From Bacillota bacterium (GTDB lineage: Bacteria; Bacillota; Clostridia; Acetivibrionales; DSM-27016): DNA of 64,000 nucleotides. Made by a program: the position numbers and the translations under genes. The DNA lies in contig JAEWDM010000021.1 in the NCBI GenBank assembly GCA_023390115.1, positions 103,960-167,959 on the forward strand. Reading direction: 5' to 3'. The notes beneath the pieces were generated by a model that was not told the DNA's origin, did not search any database, and worked only from the letters and a program-made list of their open reading frames with translations. Positions 54,822 to 63,560 of the stretch are shown here, piece by piece (positions within the stretch are counted from its first letter, which is position 1; every line of letters starts with the position of its first letter).

Positions 54822-56510
54822 ATGACAAAGAAATGTTACATATACACAAGGGTTTCAACAGAAATGCAGGTTGATGGATACAGTTTAGATGCTCAAAAAG
54901 AAAAATTGAAAAAGTATGCAGAGTATCAGGACATGGTTATTATGGGTGAGTACTCTGACACTGGGTCGGGTAAAAATTTAGCAGGGCGACCCGATTTTCA
55001 GAAGATGCTTGCAAATATAGAACAACAGAAGGATAAAGTTGATTTTGTCTTGGTTTTCAAACTTTCGAGGTTTGGACGTAACGCCGCAGATGTTTTGACT
55101 TCTCTGCAACTCATGCAAGACTATGGAGTTAATCTGGTTTGTACAGAGGATGGTATTGATAGCAGCAAAGATAGTGGTAAACTTATGATATCCGTTTTAT
55201 CTGCCGTCGCAGAAATAGAGCGTGAAAATATTTTAGTCCAGACAATGGCTGGTCGTAAAGAGAAAGCAAGGGGTGGAGAATGGAACGGTGGTTTTGCACC
55301 CTATGGCTATGATTTAAAAGACGGTAAACTAGTTATTGCAAAGGAAGAATCAAAAGTAATAAAGGCTATCTATAATCAATTTGCCACTACCAATAAGGGA
55401 ATAAATGCAATAGCAGCATATCTAAATGATAGCAATGAATATCAGAAGAAAAAGAGACAAAATGGCACTTTAGACGCTTTTTCAGCATCATTTGTTAAGG
55501 GCGTTTTAGACAATCCTGTATACATGGGAAAAATTGCATTTGGCAGAAGAAAAACTGAAAAAATACAAGGAGAACGGAATCAATCTCATATTGTAAAACA
55601 GAAAGAGTTTCCTGTTTACAATGGAATCCATGAAGCAATCGTATCAGAGGAATTATGGCAGGCAGTACAAGAAAAGCGTAAGATTACTGGTTTCAAGTAT
55701 GAGAAGAAGTATAGTTTAGACCATGCCAATATACTTTCGGGGATTTTACGTTGTCCTTTATGTGGTGCAGCAATGTATGGTAATGTAAACAGAAAGAAAA
55801 AATCTGATGGCACCTACTACAAAGATTACTATTACTATGCCTGTAAACATAGGATGAGGGTTAATGGTCATATCTGTGGTTATAAAAAACAGTGGGGTCA
55901 AGCCAAGATAGATGACGCTGTTGCAGAGGTTATTACCAAACTGGTACAGAATGAAAAATTTGAGAAAGCAATAAGAGATAAAATAAACTCCAAAATTGAT
56001 ACTGCTGAACTGGAAGTGGAATTAGAAAATCTTAAAAAATTGCATCGTCAAACAGAAGGAGCAAAAACAAAATTAGCACAGCAAATTGATTCCTTAAATA
56101 TCATGGATTCTTTGTATGAGAGAAAATACGAAGACATGCAAGACCGTTTAGACCAACTATATGAAAAATTAGATTCAATTGAAATAGAGATGGATGAAGT
56201 TGTTGCAAGGATACAGAATATTAAGTTAGATAAACTTAATGCTGACAGTATTTATAACATTTTAAGAGCGTTCGACCGTTTGTATGATAAATTTACTGAC
56301 ATGGAAAAAAAGGAGTTTATAAATAGCTTCGTTGAAAAGGTTGAAATATACCCGGAAGAACAGGAAAATGGGCGTATATTAAAGAGCCTGAAGTTTAGAT
56401 TTCCAGTCTTTTTTAATGGTGACGAAGTGAACGAAATTAGTTGGGACAATGAAAGTACAGTTGAAACGATAATAATGATGACGAAATGTGGTTCTGACAC
56501 GAAAAAATAG
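54822..56510 (+). CDS. Large serine recombinase (integrase of the element)
   Basis: 562 residues from ATG 54822 (AAGGGAG 9 bases upstream; GTG 54816 is too close). The resolvase domain shows YIYTRVSTEMQVDGYSL with the catalytic Ser at about residue 12, FKLSRFGRNAADVL and AEIERENI. The recombinase domain includes NPVYMGKIAFGRRKT, and a zinc-ribbon domain has CPLCGAAM and CKHRMRVNGHICG. A coiled coil near residues 390-460 is typical of large serine integrases. It integrates and excises the element with a short core site. Its stop lies near the inferred right edge. Confidence 0.94.
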   Translation: MTKKCYIYTRVSTEMQVDGYSLDAQKEKLKKYAEYQDMVIMGEYSDTGSGKNLAGRPDFQKMLANIEQQKDKVDFVLVFKLSRFGRNAADVLTSLQLMQDYGVNLVCTEDGIDSSKDSGKLMISVLSAVAEIERENILVQTMAGRKEKARGGEWNGGFAPYGYDLKDGKLVIAKEESKVIKAIYNQFATTNKGINAIAAYLNDSNEYQKKKRQNGTLDAFSASFVKGVLDNPVYMGKIAFGRRKTEKIQGERNQSHIVKQKEFPVYNGIHEAIVSEELWQAVQEKRKITGFKYEKKYSLDHANILSGILRCPLCGAAMYGNVNRKKKSDGTYYKDYYYYACKHRMRVNGHICGYKKQWGQAKIDDAVAEVITKLVQNEKFEKAIRDKINSKIDTAELEVELENLKKLHRQTEGAKTKLAQQIDSLNIMDSLYERKYEDMQDRLDQLYEKLDSIEIEMDEVVARIQNIKLDKLNADSIYNILRAFDRLYDKFTDMEKKEFINSFVEKVEIYPEEQENGRILKSLKFRFPVFFNGDEVNEISWDNESTVETIIMMTKCGSDTKK

Positions 56511-56693
56511 GGTTTGACCACAACATATAGTGGTTTTAAGCCGATTTTGGGATTAAAAAACAACAGAAAAATGACGCTTTTTGCCCCCGGAAAAAGGGCA
56601 AAAATATAGATGACATAGGGTGAAATCTGAGAAATCGATGATTTTGAGTCAGTTTGGAAGGCACAATTGAATATTGAATAAATGAATAAATAT

Positions 56694-56747
56694 GAGGCGG
56701 AGTTTTTAGGTCAACTTAAATGACCTACAGACTCCGCCTCTTTTTTT
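56694..56747 (+). terminator. Strong terminator beyond the integrase
   Basis: GAGGCGGAGT (from 56694) pairs with ACTCCGCCTC (ending 56740), with an inner AGGTCA/TGACCT hairpin, then TTTTTTT. Confidence 0.88.
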
Positions 56748-56779
56748 ATACCTAAAATCAGAAAGAGAGGAAGACGAGA

Positions 56780-57025
56780 ATGTCGAAATTTTTTATGTAT
56801 GGCTCATAGCTTCAAGAACTTGAACAGCTAATGATGCTTGTTCCGAATTTTTTACCAAGAAGAAGTGGGGTGATTGTTGTGCAGAGAATTAGAAATGAAG
56901 AAGGGTCAAGAGGATTTGAAAGAGACTATGAACGCATCACGGAGTATTGTAAATCAAATGTATCTAGCAGAGCCATAAATCAAATTGCTGGCGGCGACAT
57001 TAATTATGAAGAGATTGGTCTGTAG
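56780..57025 (+). pseudogene. Small mobile-element ORF interrupted by an in-frame UAG
   Basis: ATG 56780 follows AGAGGAAG and reads MSKFFMYGS, then TAG (56807-56809), then continues in the same frame LQELEQLMMLVPNFLPRRSG... to a stop at 57025, 81 codons in all. The part after TAG includes RITEYCKSNVSSRAINQIAGG and a basic first half. I do not recognise the family with certainty. It looks like a small DNA-binding accessory protein of conjugative elements. Either the stop is a loss-of-function mutation or translation restarts at the Met codons at 56831. Confidence 0.45.
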
Positions 57026-57247
57026 CTGCTTTGAGAAATGTGAATCTCATCATCTGAATGTACAACTTGGGGACTTAATCAGGAACCACGATGGAGAACT
57101 TTTCATAAGTAGTTATATTATAAATTAGTTGTGGTGAATGGAATAACGACAAATAGGAATGTAAGGAAAGTTATATTGTTGCATTGTATCGATTGTATCC
57201 CTTAACCACCTACAGTTAATTGGGTTTGGAAATATACCAAGGTAGTT

Positions 57248-57763
57248 TTAATTTTTGCTTTTTAATTTCTCATATGCTTCAAACATTGCATTGAGTTCTT
57301 CAGGAGTTTCGGTAAAATCATTGTCAATCATTGCCCGAATAAAGCTGTAAACGGAATATGCTACAACATAGGAAAAGTATTTTTCGGCACCAGAAACATC
57401 TTTTGGAATAAGAACTTTTCTAAACAACTCTTCAACTAAGTATATCTGTCCTTGTTGTTTTATAGCTCGAACAAACTCACGTTCAGAATAAAAGTATTTA
57501 ATAAGGTGACTACCAACATCATTAGAAATCTCAGATTCGGTACCAGCATTTTCACAATAATTTGCCCATTTCAGAATAAGATAATAAATAATTATTTCAT
57601 CGACTGACTCAAAATTCCTGTAATAGGCATTCCTTGATACACCTGCTTTTTCACAAATCTCTTTGATAGAAACATCTTCTTTTTGCATTAATAATTCATA
57701 ATATGCCAATGAGATGCTTTCTTTAGTTAAATTATTAAGCTCTTCATTTCGCTTGTTTTTCAT
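57248..57763 (-). CDS. TetR/AcrR-family transcriptional regulator
   Basis: 171 residues. The N-terminal HTH is clear (KEICEKAGVSRNAYYRNFESVDEIIIYYLI). The C-terminal ligand domain is helical. It is divergent from the first hydrolase gene with only 107 bases between them. The spacer holds two inverted repeats, so it most likely represses the hydrolase genes in the absence of an inducer. Confidence 0.9.
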   Translation of the reverse strand: MKNKRNEELNNLTKESISLAYYELLMQKEDVSIKEICEKAGVSRNAYYRNFESVDEIIIYYLILKWANYCENAGTESEISNDVGSHLIKYFYSEREFVRAIKQQGQIYLVEELFRKVLIPKDVSGAEKYFSYVVAYSVYSFIRAMIDNDFTETPEELNAMFEAYEKLKSKN

Positions 57764-57780
57764 TTTATAGCTCCTATGGT

Positions 57781-57855
57781 GTCACAAATTCATACCATTT
57801 GTGACTTTATTTATGTTTAATTATGCTATATATTATATGGTGTAACATATGTTAC
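57781..57855. promoter_or_regulatory. Operator/promoter region between tetR-like and hydrolase genes
   Basis: GTCACAAAT (57781-57789) and ATTTGTGAC (57797-57805) form a perfect 9-bp inverted repeat. GTAACATATGTTAC (57842-57855) is a perfect palindrome. A possible promoter TTGTGA-17-TATGCT (57799-57827) lies between them, so binding at either site would block transcription of the hydrolase. Confidence 0.7.
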
Positions 57856-57870
57856 GTCAAGGAGGCTGCA

Positions 57871-58806
57871 ATGAAAAAAGTGTTAAAGATTATGGGTATC
57901 ATTATTTTAGTACCGATTGTACTGAGTATTATATTGTTGATTTGTTTATCATTAAAAAAATCAGTTCCAAGTAAATACTGGGAAAAGGTTGAAGCAGATG
58001 GTGCAATAGAAGAAAAGTATTCAAAGTTTGGTGAGTATGAAGTTGATTCAAAAAGATACGATGCTCCAGAAGCAGCAGAGGAACCAGGCAAGAAAAAGTT
58101 TTTTGAAGTGTGGTATCCAAAAGAAAAAGGTGCATATCCTTTGATAGTTATGATTAACGGAACAGGTGTACCATGTGATAAATATGATGATGTATTCAAG
58201 CATTTTGCAAGTTTTGGATATGTTGTTATTGGAAATAACTATGGAACAAACTGGGACGGAAAACACCCTTCAGAAACATTGGATTTCGCATTAAATACTG
58301 AAGAAATAGCCAACATGATTGATAGAGAAAAAATAGCTGTGGGAGGTCATTCTCAAGGCGGCATGGGAACATTTAATGCAATTACTCAATATGAAAATGG
58401 AGCTATGTATGATGTGGCATTCTCAATCAGTCCTACAAATAAGGAACTGGGGATTGCATTGAATTGGGGATTTGAATTAAATACAGAAAACGTCTATGCA
58501 TATCACCTGGATGAAATAAACATACCTATGATGATTATGTCAGGAACTGGCCAATTTGATTCCGATACTGTAATACCTTTTGATAAAATGCAAGAATATT
58601 ACCGTGAATTACATGCTGATAAGGTAATGTTTAGAAAAAGCAATGTTGACCATGCTGATATGTTATATCATGCAAATGCATATGTTATTGCTTGGCTGGA
58701 TTATTATTTGAAGGATATTTCTGAAAACAGAAAGGCTTTCTTTGGAGATAGTCCCGAAATTAAAACCAATTCACATTATCAAGACTTTTGTAGCGAGGAA
58801 GAATGA
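57871..58806 (+). CDS. Membrane-anchored alpha/beta hydrolase (chlorophyllase/PAF-AH-like)
   Basis: 311 residues from ATG 57871 after AAGGAGG. An N-terminal anchor (IMGIIILVPIVLSIILLICL) precedes an alpha/beta-hydrolase fold. The oxyanion region is LIVMINGTGVPCDKY, the nucleophile elbow is GGHSQGG (Ser at about residue 163), and a late His appears in SNVDHADMLYHAN. The enzyme would face outside the membrane. The substrate is unknown; an ester is likely. It is the first of four different hydrolases beside the TetR gene. Confidence 0.85.
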   Translation: MKKVLKIMGIIILVPIVLSIILLICLSLKKSVPSKYWEKVEADGAIEEKYSKFGEYEVDSKRYDAPEAAEEPGKKKFFEVWYPKEKGAYPLIVMINGTGVPCDKYDDVFKHFASFGYVVIGNNYGTNWDGKHPSETLDFALNTEEIANMIDREKIAVGGHSQGGMGTFNAITQYENGAMYDVAFSISPTNKELGIALNWGFELNTENVYAYHLDEINIPMMIMSGTGQFDSDTVIPFDKMQEYYRELHADKVMFRKSNVDHADMLYHANAYVIAWLDYYLKDISENRKAFFGDSPEIKTNSHYQDFCSEEE

Positions 58807-58818
58807 CATATACAAAAA

Positions 58819-59048
58819 TTCCAATTTGTAGAGATGGAAAGTGGTAATAGAATAAGATTTCTGTATCGGGAAAAGGCTGACAGAGGACAAGATAGTGGAT
58901 GGAGAATGTTCATAGGACTTGAAAGTGATGAATATAACAATGATTTGAGTAATATCGAATTGTTAAAGTAGGCTACTTATTAGACAAAGACCATGCTTTA
59001 CTTGAGCCACTTCATGGTGGTTTAGGTTCAGTATATGAAAGAGACTAA
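58819..59048 (+). pseudogene. Frameshifted Imm33/DUF2185-like immunity gene remnant
   Basis: One frame reads FVEMESGNRIRFLYREKADR and then DSGWRMFIGLESDEYNNDLSN to a stop near 58970. A second frame continues VGYLLDKDHALLEPLHGG and ends GSVYERD at 59048. Joined, they match the DUF2185 (Imm33) pattern of DSGWRFFxGDExDEYxxxPDN followed by a late FERD. One frameshift separates the halves and the N-terminus is absent or short. It is a relic of a toxin-immunity locus between two hydrolase operons. Confidence 0.6.
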
Positions 59049-59140
59049 AAGAATAAACAACAAAAAACACAAAATATGAGACACTCCCAGGCTTTGGGCA
59101 ACTTGCTCCTTTTTTTGTGTGCTTATGTTCTCTCACCAAA

Positions 59141-59188
59141 TTGACTTCGGATGGTACATTTGTACTATCACATGAGACAAATGTTACA
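59141..59188 (+). promoter_or_regulatory. Promoter and operator candidate of the second hydrolase operon
   Basis: ACATTTGT (59156-59163) and ACAAATGT (59177-59184) form an 8-bp inverted repeat over a weak promoter (TTGACT 59141, TACTAT 59163). The half-site ATTTGT and the ATGTTAC segment (59182-59188) also occur in the region upstream of the first hydrolase. Confidence 0.5.
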
Positions 59189-59221
59189 CTATATGATAAT
59201 AAAAATCAAGGAGGAAATGCA

Positions 59222-59353
59222 ATGTTTACGAAACAACGGGTAGTGATACTTATGATTGTCATAGTTGCAGCGATTATTCTTGGACGGCTTGCTGTTCGAT
59301 TTGCTTTGAACATGATGGTTGGAGGAACCATGTTTGGAGGGAATATCTTATGA
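59222..59353 (+). CDS. Small single-pass membrane peptide leading the hydrolase operon
   Basis: 43 residues, ATG 59222 after AAGGAGG. One membrane helix (VVILMIVIVAAIILGRLAVRFAL) and a Gly/Met-rich end. It overlaps the next gene by 4 bases (ATGA). Its strong ribosome site and coupling to the hydrolase suggest a real partner or a translational leader for it. No family is recognised. Confidence 0.7.
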   Translation: MFTKQRVVILMIVIVAAIILGRLAVRFALNMMVGGTMFGGNIL

Positions 59354-60348
59354 GAAAAAAAGAGTGTATGACTTCCGAAAAAAAGAAGAAAGGCAGGAAA
59401 ACAGGGATGTTTATTTTTATCTGCATCTTGGCATTTCTCGTAAGCTTTACTGGCTCTGTCATTTTTAAGATGACGTTCAAATCACCAGCATTGCAAAAAT
59501 ATTCGGTTGATTGGAATGACAAAGTTGGAACGAAATATACCAATCTTTCATATGGGACAGGAAATTCTAATAAGTTTGACCTTTATGTGCCTGCAGATCA
59601 GTCAAAGAAAACATATGGACTGATTGTTTATCTCCATGCGGGAGGTTTTACAACTGGTGATAAGTCTGATGACGCATCTGTGCTGGAATGGCTGTGCTCG
59701 AAAGGCTATGTAACAGCAGGTATTAACTACACGCTTTTTAGCAAGGAGCATCCTGATGCTAATGTTTATTCGCAGTCGCTGGAAATCAAGGAAGCGATGC
59801 CTAAGGTTGTGGAAGAAGCGAAAAAACTTGGATACAATGTTACAGAGATGGCAGTCTCAGGTGGATCAGCAGGCGGAACCTTAGCGATGCTATATGCATA
59901 TCGTGATGCAGATACATCGCCGGTTCCTGTTAAGATGATGTTTGAGGCTGTTGGACCATCCAGCTTTTATCCGGAAGACTGGGGTGTATATGGATTAGAT
60001 AAGAGCCCTGCAGCAGCAGTTAACCTTTTCGGAACCATGCTGGGTTCAGAAATCAATCCAGATGTATTCGGAACGGATGAGTATGATAAGTTAATCAAAC
60101 CGATTTCCGGATATATGTGGGTGAATGAGAATAGTGTTCCATCCGTAATCGCCTATGGTACACATGATAAGGTTTGTCCGTTCCTTTCCGCACAGCACTT
60201 AGTCAAGGCACTGGAAGACAGTCATGTAACACATACTTATATTGAATGCCCACATTCCGGGCATGCATTACAGAATGATAATAAGCTCTATATGCAATTT
60301 CTGGATACGGCTTTGGAATATCTGAACACCTATATGCCAGTAAAGTGA
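59350..60348 (+). CDS. Membrane-anchored alpha/beta hydrolase (HSL/BD-FAE-like esterase)
   Basis: 332 residues. A Lys-rich N-terminus and a membrane anchor (MFIFICILAFLVSFTGSVIF) are followed by a lipase/esterase fold. LIVYLHAGGFTTGD is the oxyanion region, VSGGSAGGTLA the nucleophile elbow (Ser at about residue 177), YGTHDKVCPF the acid region and CPHSGHAL the His. All three catalytic residues are visible, so it should be active outside the membrane. Its start is coupled to the small membrane peptide, and the next hydrolase starts 8 bases after it. Confidence 0.88.
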   Translation: MRKKECMTSEKKKKGRKTGMFIFICILAFLVSFTGSVIFKMTFKSPALQKYSVDWNDKVGTKYTNLSYGTGNSNKFDLYVPADQSKKTYGLIVYLHAGGFTTGDKSDDASVLEWLCSKGYVTAGINYTLFSKEHPDANVYSQSLEIKEAMPKVVEEAKKLGYNVTEMAVSGGSAGGTLAMLYAYRDADTSPVPVKMMFEAVGPSSFYPEDWGVYGLDKSPAAAVNLFGTMLGSEINPDVFGTDEYDKLIKPISGYMWVNENSVPSVIAYGTHDKVCPFLSAQHLVKALEDSHVTHTYIECPHSGHALQNDNKLYMQFLDTALEYLNTYMPVK

Positions 60349-60355
60349 GGTAATT

Positions 60356-61876
60356 ATGAAACAGAAAGAAAACAGAAAGAAGAAAAAAGGGTGGATAAAG
60401 GTGCTGATCATTCTAGCGATTCCGGTGTTGCTAATTGGTGGATTACGAATCAAGAATACAATTTGGCCACCTGAATCGGAAGGAATTGATTATGCCAAGG
60501 CACTTTCTTTGCAGAGTCAGGCAAGTGAATCTTCTGAATTGGCAGATGTGGAAAAACGTACTCTTGAGGTGAAATATATCAATAAGGAAGAAAAAGTTGA
60601 AACGAGACCACTCATTTTGTACGTTCCCAAAAATGTGGAAGGGAAGATTCCACTCATCTATATCCCTCATTATGAAATTGAGAAGGATTCCGCGGAACTC
60701 AGACAGTATCTAGCGGAGGGATGGATGGTTGCTTCACCAACAGCATTTGATAATGCATATAACGGGAAACTTACGGATGATGATCTGGTCTTTAATAATG
60801 CTGCATTGTATACGCTTCGAAATATGCCAGAAGTTGATACAGAGAGAATAGCAATAGTAGGTGGAAGCGCAGGAGGGTATATGACACTGATGCTGGATAT
60901 ACAACAGATGGGCATCTGTGCATCCATTGCAAACTCTCCTATATCAAACGTTTATTTCAATCTCTATCAGTATTTTCAAGAAGGAAAGAAAATCAACAGT
61001 GGAAAGATGGGAACAGCAATGTTAAAAGGAATCTGGAGAGCATTAACTGTGCCGGGCTCTCCAGCGGGACAGTTTCTGAATGGAATGACAGAAGGGTTGC
61101 CGGTTCCAATACTTGGGATGGTAACAGATATGTTCCTACCGAATCTGAATAACTTCCCAAATCCGGAAGATACAGCACGGTGGGAGGCTTTTTCCCCGGT
61201 TGGATTAGCTGGATGCTTTAGTAGTCCAATGGTAATCAATCATTTCACATCCGATATTCTTGTTCCAGTAGATCAAATATCCAAAGAGTACACCTATGCG
61301 AAAAATGGCGAGTCAATGCCTGATGGTTTTAATACAAGACTAGATGAATCGAATCCAGGTGTGCTTGGGCACTCACTGCAGAAGGAGCTTGCATCGGAAC
61401 AGACAACACTAAATCATATTATTGTGAATGATCCTGACGAAGATAGTACTATGCCATTTGATGCAAAAAAACTGTATACACTTAATATTTATGATGATGG
61501 TGCAACACAGGCTTATGGTAGTCATCGTGCAACAACAGGGACAGGAATAGTCGATCAGATGCCGTATCTTCGGGAAATGATGAATAGGACAAATGCGAAA
61601 ACAGAAGTCCTTACAAACAAAAAGCTTTTATTACTCTTAGAACGCTATCAAGGAAAGAGTGTACAGTTACCTGCACATATAGATGTTGATGATAGTATCT
61701 ATGGATCACTTGCAATATATCAGAAGGAAATTGTAGAAGAGTTTTCTCAATGGGCAGATAATCATTCGAAAGAAGAACTGAATAGCAGTGTCGAAACTGC
61801 AATTTCTACACTTGGTAAGGATGAACAGAGTGTGTATACAGAAGCTTGGAGTTCTATCCGGACACAGATACATTAA
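60356..61876 (+). CDS. Membrane-anchored alpha/beta hydrolase-like protein (prolyl-oligopeptidase-type fold)
   Basis: 506 residues, ATG 60356, GAGG 6 bases upstream. An N-terminal anchor (VLIILAIPVLLIGGL) is followed by a linker of about 60 residues. The hydrolase domain has LILYVPKNVEGKIPLIYIPHYEI and the elbow IVGGSAGGYMTLML. It is larger than the neighbouring hydrolases, with an insertion after the elbow and a C-terminal helical extension. The catalytic Asp and His could be in FTSDILVPVDQI and SHRATTGTG, but this is uncertain. Substrate unknown. Confidence 0.75.
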   Translation: MKQKENRKKKKGWIKVLIILAIPVLLIGGLRIKNTIWPPESEGIDYAKALSLQSQASESSELADVEKRTLEVKYINKEEKVETRPLILYVPKNVEGKIPLIYIPHYEIEKDSAELRQYLAEGWMVASPTAFDNAYNGKLTDDDLVFNNAALYTLRNMPEVDTERIAIVGGSAGGYMTLMLDIQQMGICASIANSPISNVYFNLYQYFQEGKKINSGKMGTAMLKGIWRALTVPGSPAGQFLNGMTEGLPVPILGMVTDMFLPNLNNFPNPEDTARWEAFSPVGLAGCFSSPMVINHFTSDILVPVDQISKEYTYAKNGESMPDGFNTRLDESNPGVLGHSLQKELASEQTTLNHIIVNDPDEDSTMPFDAKKLYTLNIYDDGATQAYGSHRATTGTGIVDQMPYLREMMNRTNAKTEVLTNKKLLLLLERYQGKSVQLPAHIDVDDSIYGSLAIYQKEIVEEFSQWADNHSKEELNSSVETAISTLGKDEQSVYTEAWSSIRTQIH

Positions 61877-61923
61877 TGCATAGAAGAATTGTAGAATGAG
61901 CATATATTGGGAGGAATGAAAGG

Positions 61924-63069
61924 ATGAAAAAACTTTTGAAAATCGTTTTATCAATCATTGCAATTCTGATTGCTGTTGTAATTGTAATAGTGGTTTGTAT
62001 TGGAATTAAATTGGAAAAAGTAACAACGAGACCTGAGATTAGGGAAAATCCAACTGTTGGTGGATGGTATCGAATTACGCCGGAACAGGCAGTAAACTCA
62101 GATGGTACACAGTGGCATGGACTATTCCGTAAAGGCAGTGAAAATAAGGTTGTTGTATATTTCTATGGCGGTGGAGTTAGTACAAATGAATATATGGCAG
62201 CCAGACCAGAGGGCAAATCTGATGAAGGGTTTTATAATCCAGCAGTTACAAATGATGGGCTAGAAATGATGGGGCTGGGAAGCACAGGTAAAAAGAATCC
62301 TTTTAGAAACTGGACGATGCTTGTAATACCATATTCTACAGCAGATTTTCATTGCGGCAGTGGAGAATTTGAATATACAGATTTAAATGGAAGCACAAAG
62401 ACGTTATATCATCATGGGTATACGAATTTCAATTTGTATATGCAGGAAGCAATGAAATATATTGATACACCGGACGAGGTACTAATCACAGGATTCTCTG
62501 GAGGAGGATTTGGAGTCGCACTTCTTGGAAATGATACAATTACAAACTATTTCCCAACAGTCAAAAATACGACCGTTTTTGCAGAGGCGTCATTCCTGCT
62601 TAATGATGACTGGAATAATATTGCAAAGAATGTATGGCATGCACCAGATCAAATTACAGACCGTCTTGTCAGCAATAATATTACATTGGATAGTTTAAAA
62701 GCGTTGGCGAAGGATCATCCGAATACAAAAATCTTATTCAGCAGTTCCGTGCGAGACAATGCTTTATCAAAATATCAGAATTATTATTCTAATGGTATTA
62801 TGAAAGCGACAAATGAAGCAGGAGATGCTTATCAGAAAAATCTTAAAGAGATGGTTACACAGTTACAGAAGCTTCCGAACGCACATGTGTTGATTTGGGA
62901 AGGCTTCAATGATGTAAAAGGAACAAATCTGACTGGACATACATTAATGTTTCTACCAACTTTTTATGAGTCGGATTTGAATGGTACAACGATGGCAGAT
63001 TGGGCGATTGACGTAATAGAAGGAAAAGGTGAAGATCACGGACTTGAACTGCTGGATAAAAAGTATTGA
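61924..63069 (+). CDS. Membrane-anchored pectinacetylesterase-like hydrolase
   Basis: 381 residues, ATG 61924 with GGGAGG upstream. The anchor (IVLSIIAILIAVVIVIVVCIG) is followed by a domain with VVVYFYGGGVSTNEYM, LVIPYSTADFHCGS, an elbow ITGFSGGGFGVAL (Ser at about residue 194) and a late NLTGHTLMF His region. This combination recalls the pectinacetylesterase/Notum family of deacylating hydrolases. It may remove ester groups from a surface or dietary glycan or lipid, which is inference. It is the last gene of the operon. Confidence 0.78.
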   Translation: MKKLLKIVLSIIAILIAVVIVIVVCIGIKLEKVTTRPEIRENPTVGGWYRITPEQAVNSDGTQWHGLFRKGSENKVVVYFYGGGVSTNEYMAARPEGKSDEGFYNPAVTNDGLEMMGLGSTGKKNPFRNWTMLVIPYSTADFHCGSGEFEYTDLNGSTKTLYHHGYTNFNLYMQEAMKYIDTPDEVLITGFSGGGFGVALLGNDTITNYFPTVKNTTVFAEASFLLNDDWNNIAKNVWHAPDQITDRLVSNNITLDSLKALAKDHPNTKILFSSSVRDNALSKYQNYYSNGIMKATNEAGDAYQKNLKEMVTQLQKLPNAHVLIWEGFNDVKGTNLTGHTLMFLPTFYESDLNGTTMADWAIDVIEGKGEDHGLELLDKKY

Positions 63070-63134
63070 TATTATTATGTGAAAATATGTGTTTGAAAAG
63101 CTATCAACGACCTCACCATGACTTAAAGAAAAGC

Positions 63135-63455
63135 TTATAATAGACACTTCAAAATGTTAGGATGCAGAAGCTGAAATCTATGAAGTAAATTATGAGTCAG
63201 AAGCAAATAGCTGGGAACCAGTTCCGCTAGTAATAGGGCGTGAGTTTTTTTACAGATTGTGCATTTGACACGACAGATACGAAGCGAAATAAATCCAGAA
63301 AAGGTTTTGATACGACGTAAATAATAGGAATGTTTTGTAAGACACCCAGAATGTCCAGACGGGCAAGTAAGTTTGTGGAAATCTAACTGATTTATGCTTG
63401 CATCATAATAAACCTGTGAAATGCTATTGAAAGAATGATTAAAAATAGTTATCAC
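63135..63455 (-). pseudogene. Truncated DUF6431-like transposon-associated gene
   Basis: About 107 codons. CPSGHSGCLTKHSYYLRRIKT and RVKCTICKKTHALLL give a pair of cysteine motifs (CxxxxxxxC and CxxC) as in DUF6431 proteins, which accompany transposase-like genes. The sequence ends early after this domain and the usual C-terminal part is missing, so it is probably a remnant. Its start lies near 63455. Confidence 0.55.
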
Positions 63456-63477
63456 AATAAGTGTTTGGTGGGGATAT

Positions 63478-63522
63478 AAGAGGCTCTATTTTTCTTTTTT
63501 TGAGAAACATAGCCTCTTTTTT
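63478..63522. terminator. Terminator-like hairpin before the last gene
   Basis: GAGGCT (63480-63485) pairs with AGCCTC (63511-63516), extended by TAT/ATA around a bulge, followed by TTTTTTATT. Confidence 0.75.
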
Positions 63523-63560
63523 ATTGCCTGAAACGGCTAAAAGAAATGGAGGAAAGCACA

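Larger units (their letters stand above)
35911..56562 (+). mobile_element. Integrated mobile element (about 20.6 kb) with large serine recombinase
   Basis: Between rlmD and about 56.56 kb the gene content changes to a Rep-like HUH protein, a resolvase, XRE and HTH regulators, cargo and a large serine recombinase. The recombinase stop is near the right edge, the usual place for such integrases. The boundaries are approximate: a 10-base direct repeat AAAAAACAAC (35911-35920 and 56553-56562) flanks the element but could be chance. No type IV secretion genes are seen, so the element is at most mobilisable or integrative. The rumA/rlmD locus is a known integration hotspot for serine-recombinase elements in streptococci. 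Confidence 0.65.
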
